Shown here: piece after piece, positions 49,107-61,927 of the stretch | Position numbering within the stretch: the first letter of the stretch is position 1 | Layout of the letters: each line of letters opens with the position of its first letter | Assembly (NCBI GenBank): GCA_016713925.1 | Contig: JADJOH010000004.1 | Span: 81,973-145,972 of the forward strand | Direction of reading: 5' to 3' | Source: Bacteroidota bacterium | GTDB taxonomy: Bacteria; Bacteroidota; Bacteroidia; AKYH767-A; OLB10 | Length of the DNA stretch: 64,000 nt | Translations under genes and position numbers: made by a program | Notes under the pieces: generated by a model | Seen by the model: only the letters and a program-made list of their open reading frames with translations | What the model was told of the DNA's origin: nothing | Database searches by the model: none

Positions 49107-52100
49107 CTATTGTTTTTGTACCTTGTATGTATATTTGATATTGTTAGAAGAAACTGTCAAGAAATAGACTCCAATGGGAAAAGCTTTCAGATCAAGTTGT
49201 GTTTCGTTGGAATAATAAGTTGCTTGAAATACTTTTTCATTTAATATTTGTCCTAAAGTGTTTCGGAGAACTAACTGGCATGTTTCATTAGCTAGTCCAT
49301 TGGCTTTAATATTAATTAATCCATTGGTTGGATTTGGATAGATCGTAATTATATTTATATTGCTTGTTTCAGTTATTTCAGTTGTGCAGGTATTTATATT
49401 AATTGTGTTGGACGTCGCAGACCCACATGAGTTAGTAACAATGCAATAATAATTTCCTGCCCCGACACAAAATAAGGAGTCGTTGGTTTGTCCGCTTTGT
49501 AATGTATTTTGATAGTACCATTCAATAGAATCTGTTGAATTTATTGGGGAAACGACAATATAGCTATTTTGCTCTGATAAGGGAGCTAAAGAAGGCATGG
49601 TATTGACAATTTCATTCACCGACGCGGACGTGCTTCCACACGAGTTAGTTGCGGTTACAGTATAAGTTCCAGCCTGATTGGCTTGAATATTATTTACAGA
49701 AGGATTCTGAGAATTAGAAGTAAAACCATTTGGCCCAGTCCAGCTCAGGAAGTAATTGATCCGTTAGCATTGCCACTTAAGTTAACGGTATTACCAATAC
49801 ACGCGGGGTTTGAAGATGCAGTTGCAGAACCGTTTGTTGGTTGTGAGTTTACTGTAACATTCACCGATGAAGATGTGCTTCCACATGAGTTGGTTGCGGT
49901 TACAGTATAAGTTCCGGCCTGATTGGCTTGAATATTATTTACAGAAGGATTCTGAGAATTAGAAGTAAAACCATTTGGCCCAGTCCAGCTCCAGGGAAGT
50001 AATTGATCCGTTAGCATTGCCACTTAAGTTAACGGTATTACCAATACACGCGGGGTTTGAAGATGCAGTTGCAGAACCGTTTGTTGGTTGTGGGTTTACT
50101 GTAACATTCACCGATGAAGATGTGCTTCCACATGAGTTGGTTGCGGTTACAGTATAAGTTCCGGCCTGATTGGCTTGAATATTATTTACAGAAGGATTCT
50201 GAGAATTAGAAGTAAAACCATTTGGCCCAGTCCAGCTCCAGGAAGTAATTGATCCGTTAGCATTGCCACTTAAGTTAACGGTATTACCAATACACGCGGG
50301 GTTTGAAGATGCAGTTGCAGAACCGTTTGTTGGTTGTGAGTTTACTGTAACATTCACCGATGAAGATGTGCTTCCACATGAGTTGGTTGCGGTTACAGTA
50401 TAAGTTCCGGCCTGATTGGCTTGAATATTATTTACAGAAGGATTCTGAGAATTAGAAGTAAAACCATTTGGCCCAGTCCAGCTCCAGGAAGTAATTGATC
50501 CGTTAGCATTGCCACTTAAGTTAACGGTATTACCAATACACGCGGGGTTTGAAGATGCAGTTGCAGAACCGTTTGTTGGTTGTGAGTTTACTGTAACATT
50601 CACCGATGAAGATGTGCTTCCACATGAGTTGGTTGCGGTTACAGTATAAGTTCCGGCCTGATTGGCTTGAATATTATTTACAGAAGGATTCTGAGAATTA
50701 GAAGTAAAACCATTTGGCCCAGTCCAGCTCCAGGAAGTAATTGATCCGTTAGCATTGCCACTTAAGTTAACGGTATTACCAATACACGCGGGGTTTGAAG
50801 ATGCAGTTGCAGAACCGTTTGTTGGTTGTGAGTTTACTGTAACATTCACCGATGAAGATGTGCTTCCACATGAGTTGGTTGCGGTTACAGTATAAGTTCC
50901 GGCCTGATTGGCTTGAATATTATTTACAGAAGGATTCTGAGAATTAGAAGTAAAACCATTTGGCCCAGTCCAGCTCCAGGAAGTAATTGATCCGTTAGCA
51001 TTGCCACTTAAGTTAACGGTATTACCAATACACGCGGGGTTTGAAGATGCAGTTGCAGAACCGTTTGTTGGTTGTGAGTTTACTGTAACATTCACCGATG
51101 AAGATGTGCTTCCACATGAGTTGGTTGCGGTTACAGTATAAGTTCCGGCCTGATTGGCTTGAATATTATTTACAGAAGGATTCTGAGAATTAGAAGTAAA
51201 ACCATTTGGCCCAGTCCAGCTCCAGGAAGTAATTGATCCGTTAGCATTGCCGCTTAAGTTAATGGTATTACCAATACACGCCGGGTTTGGAGATGCAGTT
51301 GTAGAACCATTTGTTGGAGTTACACAAGAATTCGTAATGCAAATATCAAATCCTCCAGAGCCAATTGCCGGGGCGGAAGCACCATAATCATACACTCTTA
51401 TTGTGTATAGTACCCCTGCATTGAGGGGAATAGACAGAGTTGTTGTTGCTCCTGCTCCACCCGGAGTATCCATGCAGCCCCCCGGAATTTCCATGAGATT
51501 AAAGCAGTTGCCGCTATATACAACAATGACAGCATCAAGTGACCCTGTAGGATCTACTGTAATTGTGTATAGGGCGGTTGTTGTAGGTGTAAATTTAAAA
51601 AAAACTCCTGCACCTAATATAGTTCCTCCATATAAATCACATGACGGGATCGTAAAAGAATCAGATGTTGCATTATCTACCGAACAAAGTGTATTTAAAC
51701 AAGAGGAATTAGAAGTTAAATTAACAGCACCAAGACAGTTATCATTATTGCAAATAACATTTGCTGTATTGCACCCTCCAATAACATTATTATAACATCG
51801 AGGGCTATAGGATGAAAGAAGTGAAGGGCTGTACGTATGATATGCAACTTTCCAATCTGTACCTGAAGCCTCCATTACAGTGATTGAACCTATATTATTG
51901 GATTCAACAAGGCGAGTATGGGATCCAGCAATATTTAAAATGTCTCCCGGTTGTACTGATGATATTGGAATAGGGGTTGAAATATTTGGTAAAGTTGTTG
52001 TAGAATATTTAGTCGATAAACCCCAAGCTCTTGTAATAAACCCTGAACAATCATGACCTGCTGCACATGTCAAAGGAGCAGATGGTAAGCCTGAGCAACC

Positions 52101-52424
52101 ACCACCACCACCTGAACAAACTTGACCAGCTGATTTGCAACCGGGCAACATTGCAATATTAAATTCTGCTTGCGTTGACCAGCCGCCCCAACAGTAAGGC
52201 ATAGAAACGTTATTACCAATGTTTACCCACGGTGCACTGTATATGTTAGCGCCGTTGCAAAAAATACCATTCCATAAGTTACAACTGTTTGCATTCCAGG
52301 AAAAACTTGTATAAGGTGTTGCATTGTTTATGATTTGTGTTCTTGAAATTTGCGCATTAACAGAATAAGAAAACAGGAAAAGAGAGAATATCAAATAGCG
52401 AGTATATCTTTTGAGAGCTTTCAT
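49107..52424 (-). CDS. Secreted NlpC/P60-like protein with tandem Ig-like repeats and T9SS sorting domain
   Basis: Signal peptide YLIFSLFLFSYSVNAQ (start at 52424; an upstream in-frame ATG at 52472 would precede the signal). The N-terminal domain has CAAGHDCSGFITRAWGL and QPGDILNIAGSHTRLVE, the Cys and His of an NlpC/P60-type peptidase. A pre-peptidase-C-like beta domain follows (FFKFTPTTTALYTITVDP). Seven 82-residue Ig/PKD-like repeats come next, then a type A sorting domain (ITIYPNPTNGLINIKANGL). Frameshifts occur in the last repeats near 49747 and 49990. Corrected length is about 1,105 residues. It is probably a surface or extracellular cell-wall hydrolase. Confidence 0.85.
49630..51330 (-). 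repeat. Seven tandem 246-bp (82-residue) coding repeats
   Basis: The landmark TACACGCGGGG (coding ACIGN) recurs at 49798, 50045, 50291, 50537, 50783, 51029 and 51275. Spacing is exactly 246 except for one 247 caused by an indel. The five inner copies differ by only one or two bases, while the outermost copies diverge slightly. Confidence 0.95.
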
Positions 52425-52498
52425 AATGGTTTCATTTAAGTTTATATTTAAACTAGCGTTAGTATTTTTCATTTGTTTTAATTTTTTTGGATGAATAA

Positions 52499-53491
52499 TT
52501 AGTTTTCTTCTATTATTAAAAGGTGATCATTGAAATGGTACGTTTTATTTGTTAAAAAATTCGGATAGTTATTACCCGCCTTTGATTCAGATATTGAATA
52601 TACAAAAACACCTTCGGGAGCAGTAATCATTTCGTAAAGAACGCCATTAGAGGAAAGAGTAATATCTTTGTTGGAAAGCACATAATATACATCAGGCACC
52701 TTTATTTCAGCAATGATTTTGCCTATTTTAAATGTATCAATTTCAATGCTTACTATTTTTCTTTCAACCCTTATTGGATTTTCGGTTATGTATGTTTGAA
52801 CATCTATAATAATTCGATTTCTTGTTGTTCCAACTACAAAAACTCCGGCTATTTTCTTATCCGTTTGAAACATGGTTTCAAATTTGCTATCCGAAAGGGA
52901 AGTCATAGTTACGCTGTAGTTGTTATTTCCGATTAATTTTGTTGCAACTTGACTTCTTGAAGCAGTTATGCAACCATTGATTTCTTTTGGCTCAACTGCT
53001 CGATTATTTGATTCTACTATTAATGAATTACCGGATGGAAGAATTAAATATGTTGAATTGTTAAATCTCGCAATCCTTTCAACTCCGACAAATTTTCTGT
53101 TAAAGTCAAAACTGTTAATAGTCATACCGTTTTCATCATAAACAACAATTTTATATTCTGATAGAACGTAGAACATGTTCTTATCATAACTGAAGTCTCT
53201 TGGTGTAAATGAGACTGGAAATCTTTTTATAATCCTTCCATCAATGGCATTTACAATCACAATTTCGTTACTTGAGTTACATAAGAAAGCTATACGATTA
53301 TTACTTAGAATTTCAAATGATGTGGCACCAAGATTAGCACCAGGCACTTGTTTATATGAAATACCTTGGGGGGAATTCCATTTTAATGCACAAACATGTT
53401 TGACATGCATAACAGATTCAGAGACTTTGTACTGGCAGTAGCTACTACAATGGAGCGTCAGCATTAATAGCAATAAAGAGACTGTTTTCAT
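52499..53491 (-). CDS. Secreted beta-propeller-like protein, hypothetical
   Basis: Signal peptide MKTVSLLLLMLTLHCSSYCQ, then strand-rich repeats with FEILSNNRIAFLCN, VIVNAIDGRIIKRF, FSYDKNMFYVLS and YKIVVYDENGMTIN, which look like blades of a propeller. 330 residues, intact. It is upstream of and on the same strand as the NlpC/P60-like gene (27 bases to the alternative start, 75 to the preferred one), so the two are probably co-expressed. No sorting domain is seen. Function unknown. Confidence 0.6.
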   Translation of the reverse strand: MKTVSLLLLMLTLHCSSYCQYKVSESVMHVKHVCALKWNSPQGISYKQVPGANLGATSFEILSNNRIAFLCNSSNEIVIVNAIDGRIIKRFPVSFTPRDFSYDKNMFYVLSEYKIVVYDENGMTINSFDFNRKFVGVERIARFNNSTYLILPSGNSLIVESNNRAVEPKEINGCITASRSQVATKLIGNNNYSVTMTSLSDSKFETMFQTDKKIAGVFVVGTTRNRIIIDVQTYITENPIRVERKIVSIEIDTFKIGKIIAEIKVPDVYYVLSNKDITLSSNGVLYEMITAPEGVFVYSISESKAGNNYPNFLTNKTYHFNDHLLIIEEN

Positions 53492-53996
53492 TTTGTTTAT
53501 TTTTAAGGGGTTGGTTTATTTTAGATGCAACGTACATGGCTTGGACAGGTGAGTGCTGTAAATCGTTATTAAGTAGTTTTTCTTATATATTGTGATTTCA
53601 TGGAAAACATGCTCATTCTTTGATATTTTGTAATCGTTAACCGAAATAACATGTCTTACAGACCTTGGGCTACACTCATTTAGCATCCGTCGGCTTTTAT
53701 TGAGTAATCGGCACCATTAAGTGAGTGCACCGAGGTTGGTAACTTTGAGGATTTCGAATATCAAAGAGCTCCACACGCATACAATAGTTACTTATTTAGA
53801 GAAGTTTATAAGGGCGGCGAACGAAACCTGATATTTGTTAGACCCTTGTTTGCTCATTGCATTATTTTACTATATTTGAAGCACAAAATGCAATAAGGGT
53901 CTCTTTTCATCGGGAATTTGTCCATTGGGAAGAAATAGTCTTTGAAGTTTATTGAATCGGTCAGTTTCTAACTTAATTTAATTCTTATTTGGGGTT
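53492..53996. other. Divergent intergenic region with one promoter
   Basis: About 500 bases between divergent genes. I see the promoter and inverted repeat at 53841-53901, described separately, and no coding frame worth calling. Confidence 0.65.
53841..53901 (+). promoter_or_regulatory. Promoter of the TPR-caspase gene inside an imperfect inverted repeat
   Basis: TTG (53846-53848), a 22-base gap and TATATTTG (53871-53878) form a Bacteroidota promoter. The outer arms GACCCTT (53841) and AAGGGTC (ending 53901) and the inner arms ATTGCAT (53856) and ATGCAAT (53888) are complementary with an asymmetric bulge. Confidence 0.6.
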
Positions 53997-56511
53997 ATGA
54001 TCACAAGAAATACATTGTTGTTTTTAGTAATTATTTTGCTATTAAAAACGGGTGCTGTTTTCGGGCAAAAATGTATAAGTAATAAAAAAGCCAGGGAAAT
54101 TCAGTCGATGCTTGATGAGCGCAAATTTCATGATGCAATAAGAGCCACCGGTGATGTATTATCCAAGGATTCGACTTGCCAAAGTGCGACCTTTTATAGA
54201 GCAATTGCCTATTTTGGTTTGAGAGACAGTGCTGCCTGCCTGAATGATCTTAAGATGCTTTCAAAAGCCTCCAATCTTGTACCGGACGATTTGGAGATAT
54301 TGGGTGATTATGCAGATACGTTGGAGAAATTTGACCTTTCCTTATTCTTTTATACCAAGGCTTATAAGACTCATAAGAAAAAGCCGGGAAGTGTTTATTT
54401 GAAAGGCCTAAAGGCGCGTTATAAAGGGGCTAATAGATTGAAGCTACTTGTGGTGTTGGACTCTTGCATAAGATCAGAAATTCGTCCCGCTTGGGTTTAT
54501 ACAGAAGTGTTGAAGCTAAAAGCAGATGTATTGCGGTATAAATGGGAAGAATATACAGAGGAAAAGAACAAACTGACAAGTGGAGATGAGGCTCGGGTAG
54601 CTTATGTTTACTACTTGAAACGATTTGAACCTTACCTTGGCGCAATTGATTCATTGCCGCAGAAAATGAAGGTAAAGGAGTATTGTGATATCTATTTTTT
54701 CATCGCTTCGCGATACACCCATGTTAAGCTTTTTAATTCTTCTAAAATGTACTTGTCGTATATGAAGCAAACGAACTGTAATAGTAAGTGGGTGCTACTG
54801 TATGATAGTTTAACATATATGAATTGTATATTGCAAGGAGATTACGAAAATGCTGCACCTGTTGTTGATCGTTTCTTGAAACGTAATCCTCATAGTCTGT
54901 TTTTTCTACGTGAACAATATAAGATCCTCATGCATGATAGTGTTGACTTTTCCATCGCTATTTTACCTTTACTAAAAGCCATTGAGCTTTATCCAAGTGA
55001 TACCTTGAGTTTGATTCTTGCCGCCAGGAGTTATGAGAAAAACAAGAATTATTTTAAGGCACGTCAATTAATGGATCAAATAAGAGAATACCATGGCGAG
55101 GATGTTTATGAGGACGATTATATACGTATTAAAGAAAAGGAGTTCGAAAGTAATCGGGAAAGGAATTCGCCGGAACTTAGTCTGGAGGGCTTCCACACCT
55201 ACCAGTGAATACAATCGTTATAAAAAGGCGGTGCCAAATCAAATCAAGCAAATAAGGATAAAAGGTCTCCTTAAAGATGAAAGTGAAATAAAATATTTCA
55301 AAATGAACGGTAACGAAATGAAGATGAAGAGAGCAAAAAAAAAGGAGTATCACTTTGATGAAATGCTATCTATTCCGGATACGATTTCTGAAATCCATTG
55401 TGTATATAGTGATATTTATGATAACATTGACACTGCATACATTATTATCCAGAGGTTAGGTCCTGAAAACAGTGGTATATTGTCATTAATAAATCCACCC
55501 GGTTTCATTAGCGAAGAAGTAAAGGAAGTTTACATTGATAGCGATCGGGAAAGAGAGGTACTCTTTAAGGGTAAAATACAGTCTCAGTATACAATCGTAA
55601 ATGTTACTGTGAATGGCGTTACCGCCGTTGTTTCAAAGGTTTTCGGCAGATCGTATGAGTTCGAAGCGAATATTTCAGTTACTCCTTTAGATACATTGGT
55701 AAATGTTGTCTATGAAATTGAAGGGGAAGAAAGCCAAACACTGCAATTTAAAATTGAACAGAAGGATGCGAAGTTGAGTACTCAACAAACGTCAGGAAGA
55801 ACGTGGGTTGTAATTATTTCTAATTCCATTTATGATAATTATACTGATCTGGAAGGTGTCAATAAGGATGTGAACGCACTAAGCAATTCGTTGCAGGGGT
55901 ATCAGATTCAGAGAATTATTCGTAAGCATAATCTGAAGCATAAAGAAATGAGCTCTTTTCTGTCGAAGGAACTGAAAAGAAAAGTTGAGGATGCGCAGGT
56001 AAAAACATTGATTTTATGGTATGCGGGTCATGGTGAACCTTCGGGAGACGGAGAGGACTCTTATTGGATACCGGTTGATGCAAAGCAAAACATGGATGGA
56101 GAAGGCTATTTATCGCTGAGGGGTTTACAACAAGATCTCAATAATATTAATGGTTTAAATAATCTGCTTGTCATTTCGGATGCCTGTAATACGGGATTAG
56201 CTTTTATCGATAAGAAAAGAGGCAGTGAATCATTTGGAACGTGTGAGCTATATGAGCCTGAACCGGGAAAAAGTTATTATGTCTTAACATCCGCTCTTGC
56301 CGATAATACGAGTGATAATTCAGTTTTTGCAGAGATGTTTTCTGAATATCTTTCTAACCCCGGGAAGAAAAATTCGAATTGTGTTAACTTGCTGGATGTT
56401 GCAAATATTGTTCAGGAGAAACTGCAGAAATTTCAGGATGTCCAGTTTGGACAGTTAAGAGGTCTCGACCAACGTAAGAATCCTTCCTTTTTCCTTGAAA
56501 AGAAGAGATAA
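53997..56511 (+). CDS. Exported TPR-caspase (C14-like) protein
   Basis: The signal peptide ITRNTLLFLVIILLLKTGAVFGQ is followed by about 370 residues of TPR-like helices (YRAIAYFGLRDSAACLNDL). After a frameshift near 55180-55205 comes a beta linker and then a caspase-like peptidase with TWVVIISNSIYDNYTDLEGV, catalytic His in LILWYAGHGEPSG and catalytic Cys in LLVISDACNTGLAF. Corrected length is about 835 residues. Caspase-like proteases in Bacteroidota occur in signalling and suicide contexts. The signal peptide indicates that this one acts outside the cytoplasm. The kinases downstream are on the same strand, 17 bases away, so it may belong to their signalling unit. Confidence 0.8.
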
Positions 56512-56527
56512 TACCAACGTCTGAATA

Positions 56528-59479
56528 ATGGTATTCAATGTCAAACTCTTCATCTGCACTTTGCTGTTGTTGTTAGCAGGAAGTAGCTCAATAGCTCAAC
56601 CTATCGAGTATGGTTTCGATAATGAGGAATTTAGACGAATCACCGGTTCTTTGAATGTTAAAAATGTTTTGTATGATTCAAAAAATGTACTATGGTTGTA
56701 TACCGATAAAGGGATTTACAATCATGTGAAAGGTCGTAAGAACATAAAGGAACTTTTTTCAGCCAATTACTGGAATGTGGAGAGTAGTATTTTATACGAG
56801 GACAGTAAGCAGAGATTATGGTTTGCAAATGAGCATCCTGATTTCAAACTGAGATTTATACGAAATAATCTGGTGTTTACGGTTTTATTCCCCTTCTCCT
56901 TTAGAACCACCTGTATTTTTGAAGCACCTGATGGTACCTATTGGATTGGCACAATGGACAAAGGTTGTATCGTGCTTAGACAGGCAGAAACGGGACAGTG
57001 GTTGTATAGCATCCTGTCAAATGTCAATAAAATTCCTACAGAGGTTTATTCCATCTTTAAAGCTTCCAACGATGATTTATTTCTAACAACAAGAAAAGGA
57101 TTGTTGAAATGGAATACGGCAAATCGGCAGGCGTTACAAATGAAGGCAAAACTTCCGGGGTTAATCCAACTCAGCTATGGTTGTAATTTTAATGATAGTA
57201 TTTTACTTCTGGGCACCTGGGGAAATGGTATTTATCATTATAATGTTAAAACGGATAAACTTTTTCCGGGAATCCCGGGAGGCATGCTCGCACAATCAAA
57301 ATCCTTTGTTTCAGGGATCAGCAAAGTGGATGATGAAGTGCTGATATCGACCTGGGGTAGCGGTGCTGTGATTTTAAAGGGTGGTCGGGTTTTGAATTAA
57401 ATAAGTCAAGTGGATTGAGCGGTGAAAAGGTATATAATACCATTAAAGGACCGTTCAGCAATTATTTAATTATTTTGAAAAATAGTGGAATTGCTTCACT
57501 ATACTATCCTGACAAGATCAGGTTTCAGAAAATCATTCCTGAATTATCTTCCTATAATTCACTTTTGTCGGATAGTAACAACAATTTTATTGCCACGGGA
57601 ACAGGTGGATTTGAAGTAATGTCCGGAGAAGGGGAACGGACATATCTCGACTCCAAATTAAATATTTATGGTGCCGTCAGAATGAACGATGGTAATTATT
57701 TATTGGCAACATATGGAGATGGCTTACTTTTTTTATAACCTTATTAAACAAAAGAAGAATGGGCAATTGTCTTTCAATGGAAAGAGTGACTTTTATCTCA
57801 GTCTGGAAAGAGATGTGAATAACGATTCATTGGTCTGGGCCGGCTCATTGGGAGGTGTTGTTTGTGTAAATTATTATAGTAAGGAAACCACGTTCTTAAA
57901 ATCATTTAAGGGGCATAAGGTAAACCGTATGAAAAGTTTACCGGAAAATAAACTACTTATAAATTCGGAAGATTCGGGATTATTCATATTGAATACGATA
58001 TCCGGAGTAAGCCGACGCTTTAAGGATGATTTAGGAAAGGAATTCAGGCAAAAACCATTACTACCGGAGAGGACAATACAGTATATATTTCCGCTACTGA
58101 TGGGAAGATATATCGATTAGTTTTGAATAGTGATGAAGTTAAATTCCTCACACAAACTCCCGATTCAGCGGTGTCAACTATCTCTTTATTAAAAAGGAGA
58201 TGATGCTTGCCGGTAAGGAGGATGGACTGTATCTCTACAATATGCGAACGAAAAATTGGCTGGGATTAAATCATATGTTTGGTGGATCATTTAAGAGCGG
58301 AGTGTATCCTGCAAATTATTCATCACCGAGTAATGCTAAAATAGCCTTCCTGACATTCAATGGAATCTGCATAGTTTCCGATGAAGTATTAGCAACACAA
58401 CCCTATTACCCTCAGTTTCGAATTGACTCCGTTTTTATGCAGGTATCAGAGCAGACTCTTTACAACAGATTTTAGATATTAAATATGATGAAGCCATTGA
58501 CTTTTATTTTCAAGTTATTCTTCAAATTTTAGAAGTACTGCAAAAATTCAGTACCGGACTTCTGATGAAATTTCGTGGATTGATTTGGATGACTCAAGGC
58601 ATTTATTGTTGAGCGGCCTCTCATTGGGTAGTCACACGATACAGTTTCGCGTTTCTGCAGATGGCCTTAACTGGAAGGAGGCAGGGAGATAAACGGACGA
58701 TCAATGTTAGTCTACCCGGTATCTTAGTTCTACGTTCTATGCCTACTTTTATTTTTATGGCGGTATTGGTATTTACTATTTATAAACGAAGAGTTGCCAT
58801 CATAAGGAAAGAGGAAGCGGCAAAAACGAAAATTGCAATGCAACAGGCGGAACAGGAAATGAAAGTACTCCGGGCACAAATGAACCCGCATTTTATTTTT
58901 AATGCCCTCAATTCTATTCATAATTGCATTTTGCAAAGAGATACCTTGACAGCAGCTAACAGCTTAACCAAATTTTCCAGGCTGGTAAGAAAGATACTTG
59001 ATAATTCCCTGCAAAGTACAATTTCGCTGGAATCAGAATTGGCGACCCTTGAATTATACATTCAGATTGAACAATTACGTTTTAATACTAAGTTTGAGTA
59101 CACCATTACAGTAGATCCGGCTATCGATCCTGCAAGCACGATGGTGCCGCCCCTCATCCTCCAGCCATTTGTGGAGAATAGTATCTGGCATGGATTAATG
59201 CCCTCTGAAAAGAAAGGCAGCATCATGGTAGAAGTTAGTAGAAAGGGAGAGCACCTGCACTTTACCATATCAGATAATGGCATCGGCAGAGAGAAAGCTG
59301 CTCAATTGAAAGCGAAGAGCGAAAATCAACATACCTCATGGAATTGCTATTACCAGAGAGAACGGTTGAATATGTATAATGAGAACCAGGGCAATTCGAA
59401 TTCTTTATTATTATTGATTTGTATAATGAGCTACATGGAGCTGGCAGGAACGAAGGTAGAGTTTGAGTTAGTGGTTTAG
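56528..59479 (+). CDS. LytS-type sensor histidine kinase with periplasmic beta-propeller
   Basis: A signal peptide (LLLLAGSSSIAQ) leads into Reg_prop propeller blades (NVLWLYTDKGIYNH, APDGTYWIGTMDKG, VLISTWGSGAV), then a Y_Y_Y-like domain (SLGSHTIQFRVSADGLNW), one transmembrane helix (about 58740-58790) and a cytoplasmic kinase with MNPHFIFNALNSIHNCI (phospho-acceptor His) and the ATPase end ISDNGIGREKA. At least five frameshifts occur (near 57400, 57720, 58080, 58190, 58470-58660). Corrected length is about 980 residues. It senses an external signal and phosphorylates a LytTR regulator, probably the one at 61917. Confidence 0.85.
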
Positions 59480-59574
59480 TCTGTAAAGTACTACATCATA
59501 TAAATTAGCGCGATGAAAGAAGTATTAAATTTGATCAATAGTAGTTTAATTTAATTTAACGAAATTCTAACCGT

Positions 59575-61927
59575 ATGCAATTCCTTTTATCAGATTGTTT
59601 TGTAATTGACAAGTCAAAATATTTGAAACATTTTGTACTAGTTAATCTAAATGTATTTCTTTTAGTGTTGTTATCCAATTGTGCGTCCGCGCAAAATCTA
59701 AACTATGATTCTATATACAGTAAGTTAAATGCTGATAGGGATCCATTGCTTAGAGCAACTCAAATAGTAAGTTTGACGGATTCTATATCTAAACTTTATA
59801 TTGAAGATAAAGCATTAACCTATGTTCGTGAAGCTAAGCAAATTTTAGATTCCATAGTAAATAGTTCTCCACATCGAAAAAGAAATTGATGTAAATCGCT
59901 TGCTTGCCCAAGTACATATACAAATTGGTCGAACGCATGCCCAAGAATTCGATAAAAAGGCTAATGCCATTGCAAAGTTGCATTATGATTCTGCAATAAC
60001 TTTCGCTATGAGAATAGATGATATGAAATTGCAAGGCAAAGCTACATTGCTTACCGGAGCGTTGTATCAGGTTAATGATAGAAAGACATCATTGCGATAT
60101 TATAGAACCGCTTTGAATTATTATGAACAGATAGGAGATAATGAAGGAATTGCAAAAACAAATGAAAGAATTGGTCAATTATTATTTGGTGTAAAGGCAG
60201 AGGCTTCGTTATATCATTTTAAGATAGCCTATGAAAATTATATATTTTAAAAGACTATCGTAAAGTTGGCGAGGTTGCTAATTACATTGCAGCTGAGTAC
60301 TCTATGAAATTAGATACCAACAACGCCATGAATTATTTTTTATAAAGCAATGGATGCATTTAGCAAAATTGGTGACACAGTACAAATAGGTTATGTTTAT
60401 GGCAATATTGCAGAGATGAAACTAAAGACCGGTGACACAACAAGTGCATTATTGTATTTTGATAAGTATTATACAGTCCAGGGGAAAAGCATGGAAGTCC
60501 GAATTTAGTATTGTACTAGGTCGCAAGTATTTTTATATTTAAGTCAAGAAATCAGAATAGAGAAGCATTGGAGATATTGCAAATGCAATTACAAATTTGC
60601 AAAAAATGGCAATGATAGTGGTGGTATTTCAACCGCATTAGCAACGATTGGAGATTTTATATAAAAAGTACACATCCAAAAAAAGTCTTAGATTATAAAT
60701 TATTAACTGAAATGGATACGCTTTTTTAAGGAATCTCTATTATACTTACCCCTCATTGCGTTCAAAATCAGATTTTAGATCTTCAAGTTTTATTGGAGAT
60801 TTTTTTAATTATAAATCTTTTCATTTCAACAAATTAATGGCGAGACTCAATTTTCTTATAAAAGGCATGTGCAATATTTTGAAGCATATGTTCTTTCCCA
60901 GCTGGGCAAAAATTAGTTATTTCAAAAGAATATGATAAAGCGGCATTTTATTCAATAAGTGCCGGTGATATAATAGATCGTTACTTTCAGATTTTGATCC
61001 TATAGCGATTGATTCCACCCGAAAAATAGAAATTCAGATCTGCAATCCACCGCCATGGACATTCAGAATACTTTGATCCAACACGAACGAAAAACCAGAC
61101 AAATATATTTGGGTGCCCTTATTGTTGTTGGAGTCCTATCTATTGCATTATCTTTCTCCCTCTACCGCGGCTATAAAACCAACCGTAAACTAAATCAAGC
61201 AATAATCACAATTCAAGAAACACAGGAAAAGTTAATCCGTCAGGAACAATTGAGTTACGAAGAGAAGCTCGCTACACAGAGGGCAGAGCAGGAAATGAAG
61301 TTATTAAGAGCACAGATGAATCCGCATTTTATTTTTTTAATGCCCTGAACTCTATTCATAATTGTATTTTACAAAAGATACAATGACGGCTTCCTCCAGT
61401 CTTACGAAGTTTTCCCGCTTGAGTAAGGCGAATATTGGAGAGCTCCGTCAGCTATTGTTTCTCTTGGAAACGGAACTTTCTACTTTGGAACTATATATTC
61501 AGTTAGAGCAAATGCGTTTCAACACAAAATTTGATTACAAGATCAGCATTGAACCGGGCATTGATATGAATGAGTTTCCGTTCGCCTCTCATCCTCCAGC
61601 CATTTGTGGAGAGGTAGTATCTGGCATGGATTAATGCCATCAAGTAAGAAAAGGGATTATTGAAATTGAAGTGAAGAAAAGAGGCGATTTGCTCCATTTT
61701 CAATTATAGACAATGGTATTGGTCGGCAGAAGTCGGCGGACTTAAAAGCGAAAAGCGAGCATCAGCATACCTCGCATGGATTGGCGATTACAAAAGAACG
61801 ACTAAGTATGTATAATAAGGTCTCCAATACAGATACTTTTACTATCATTGACTTATACGATACTACCGGATTGCCCGCAGGGACAAAAGTGGAATTTGAT
61901 CTAACCATACAAAATTATGCAGCCTGA
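59575..61927 (+). CDS. Second LytS-type sensor kinase, TPR-containing, heavily frameshifted
   Basis: N-terminal signal or anchor (FVLVNLNVFLLVLLSNCASAQ), then periplasmic TPR-like helices (YDSIYSKLNADRD, SLRYYRTALNYYEQIGDNEGI), a transmembrane helix (LGALIVVGVLSIALSFSLY, about 61110-61170), a coiled coil and a His-kinase domain with AQMNPHFIF and the N-box region IDNGIGRQK. At least ten indels break it, more than the preceding gene. It looks like a paralogue of the first kinase in the cytoplasmic part only. The stop codon overlaps the response-regulator start by the ATG at 61917. Confidence 0.75.
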
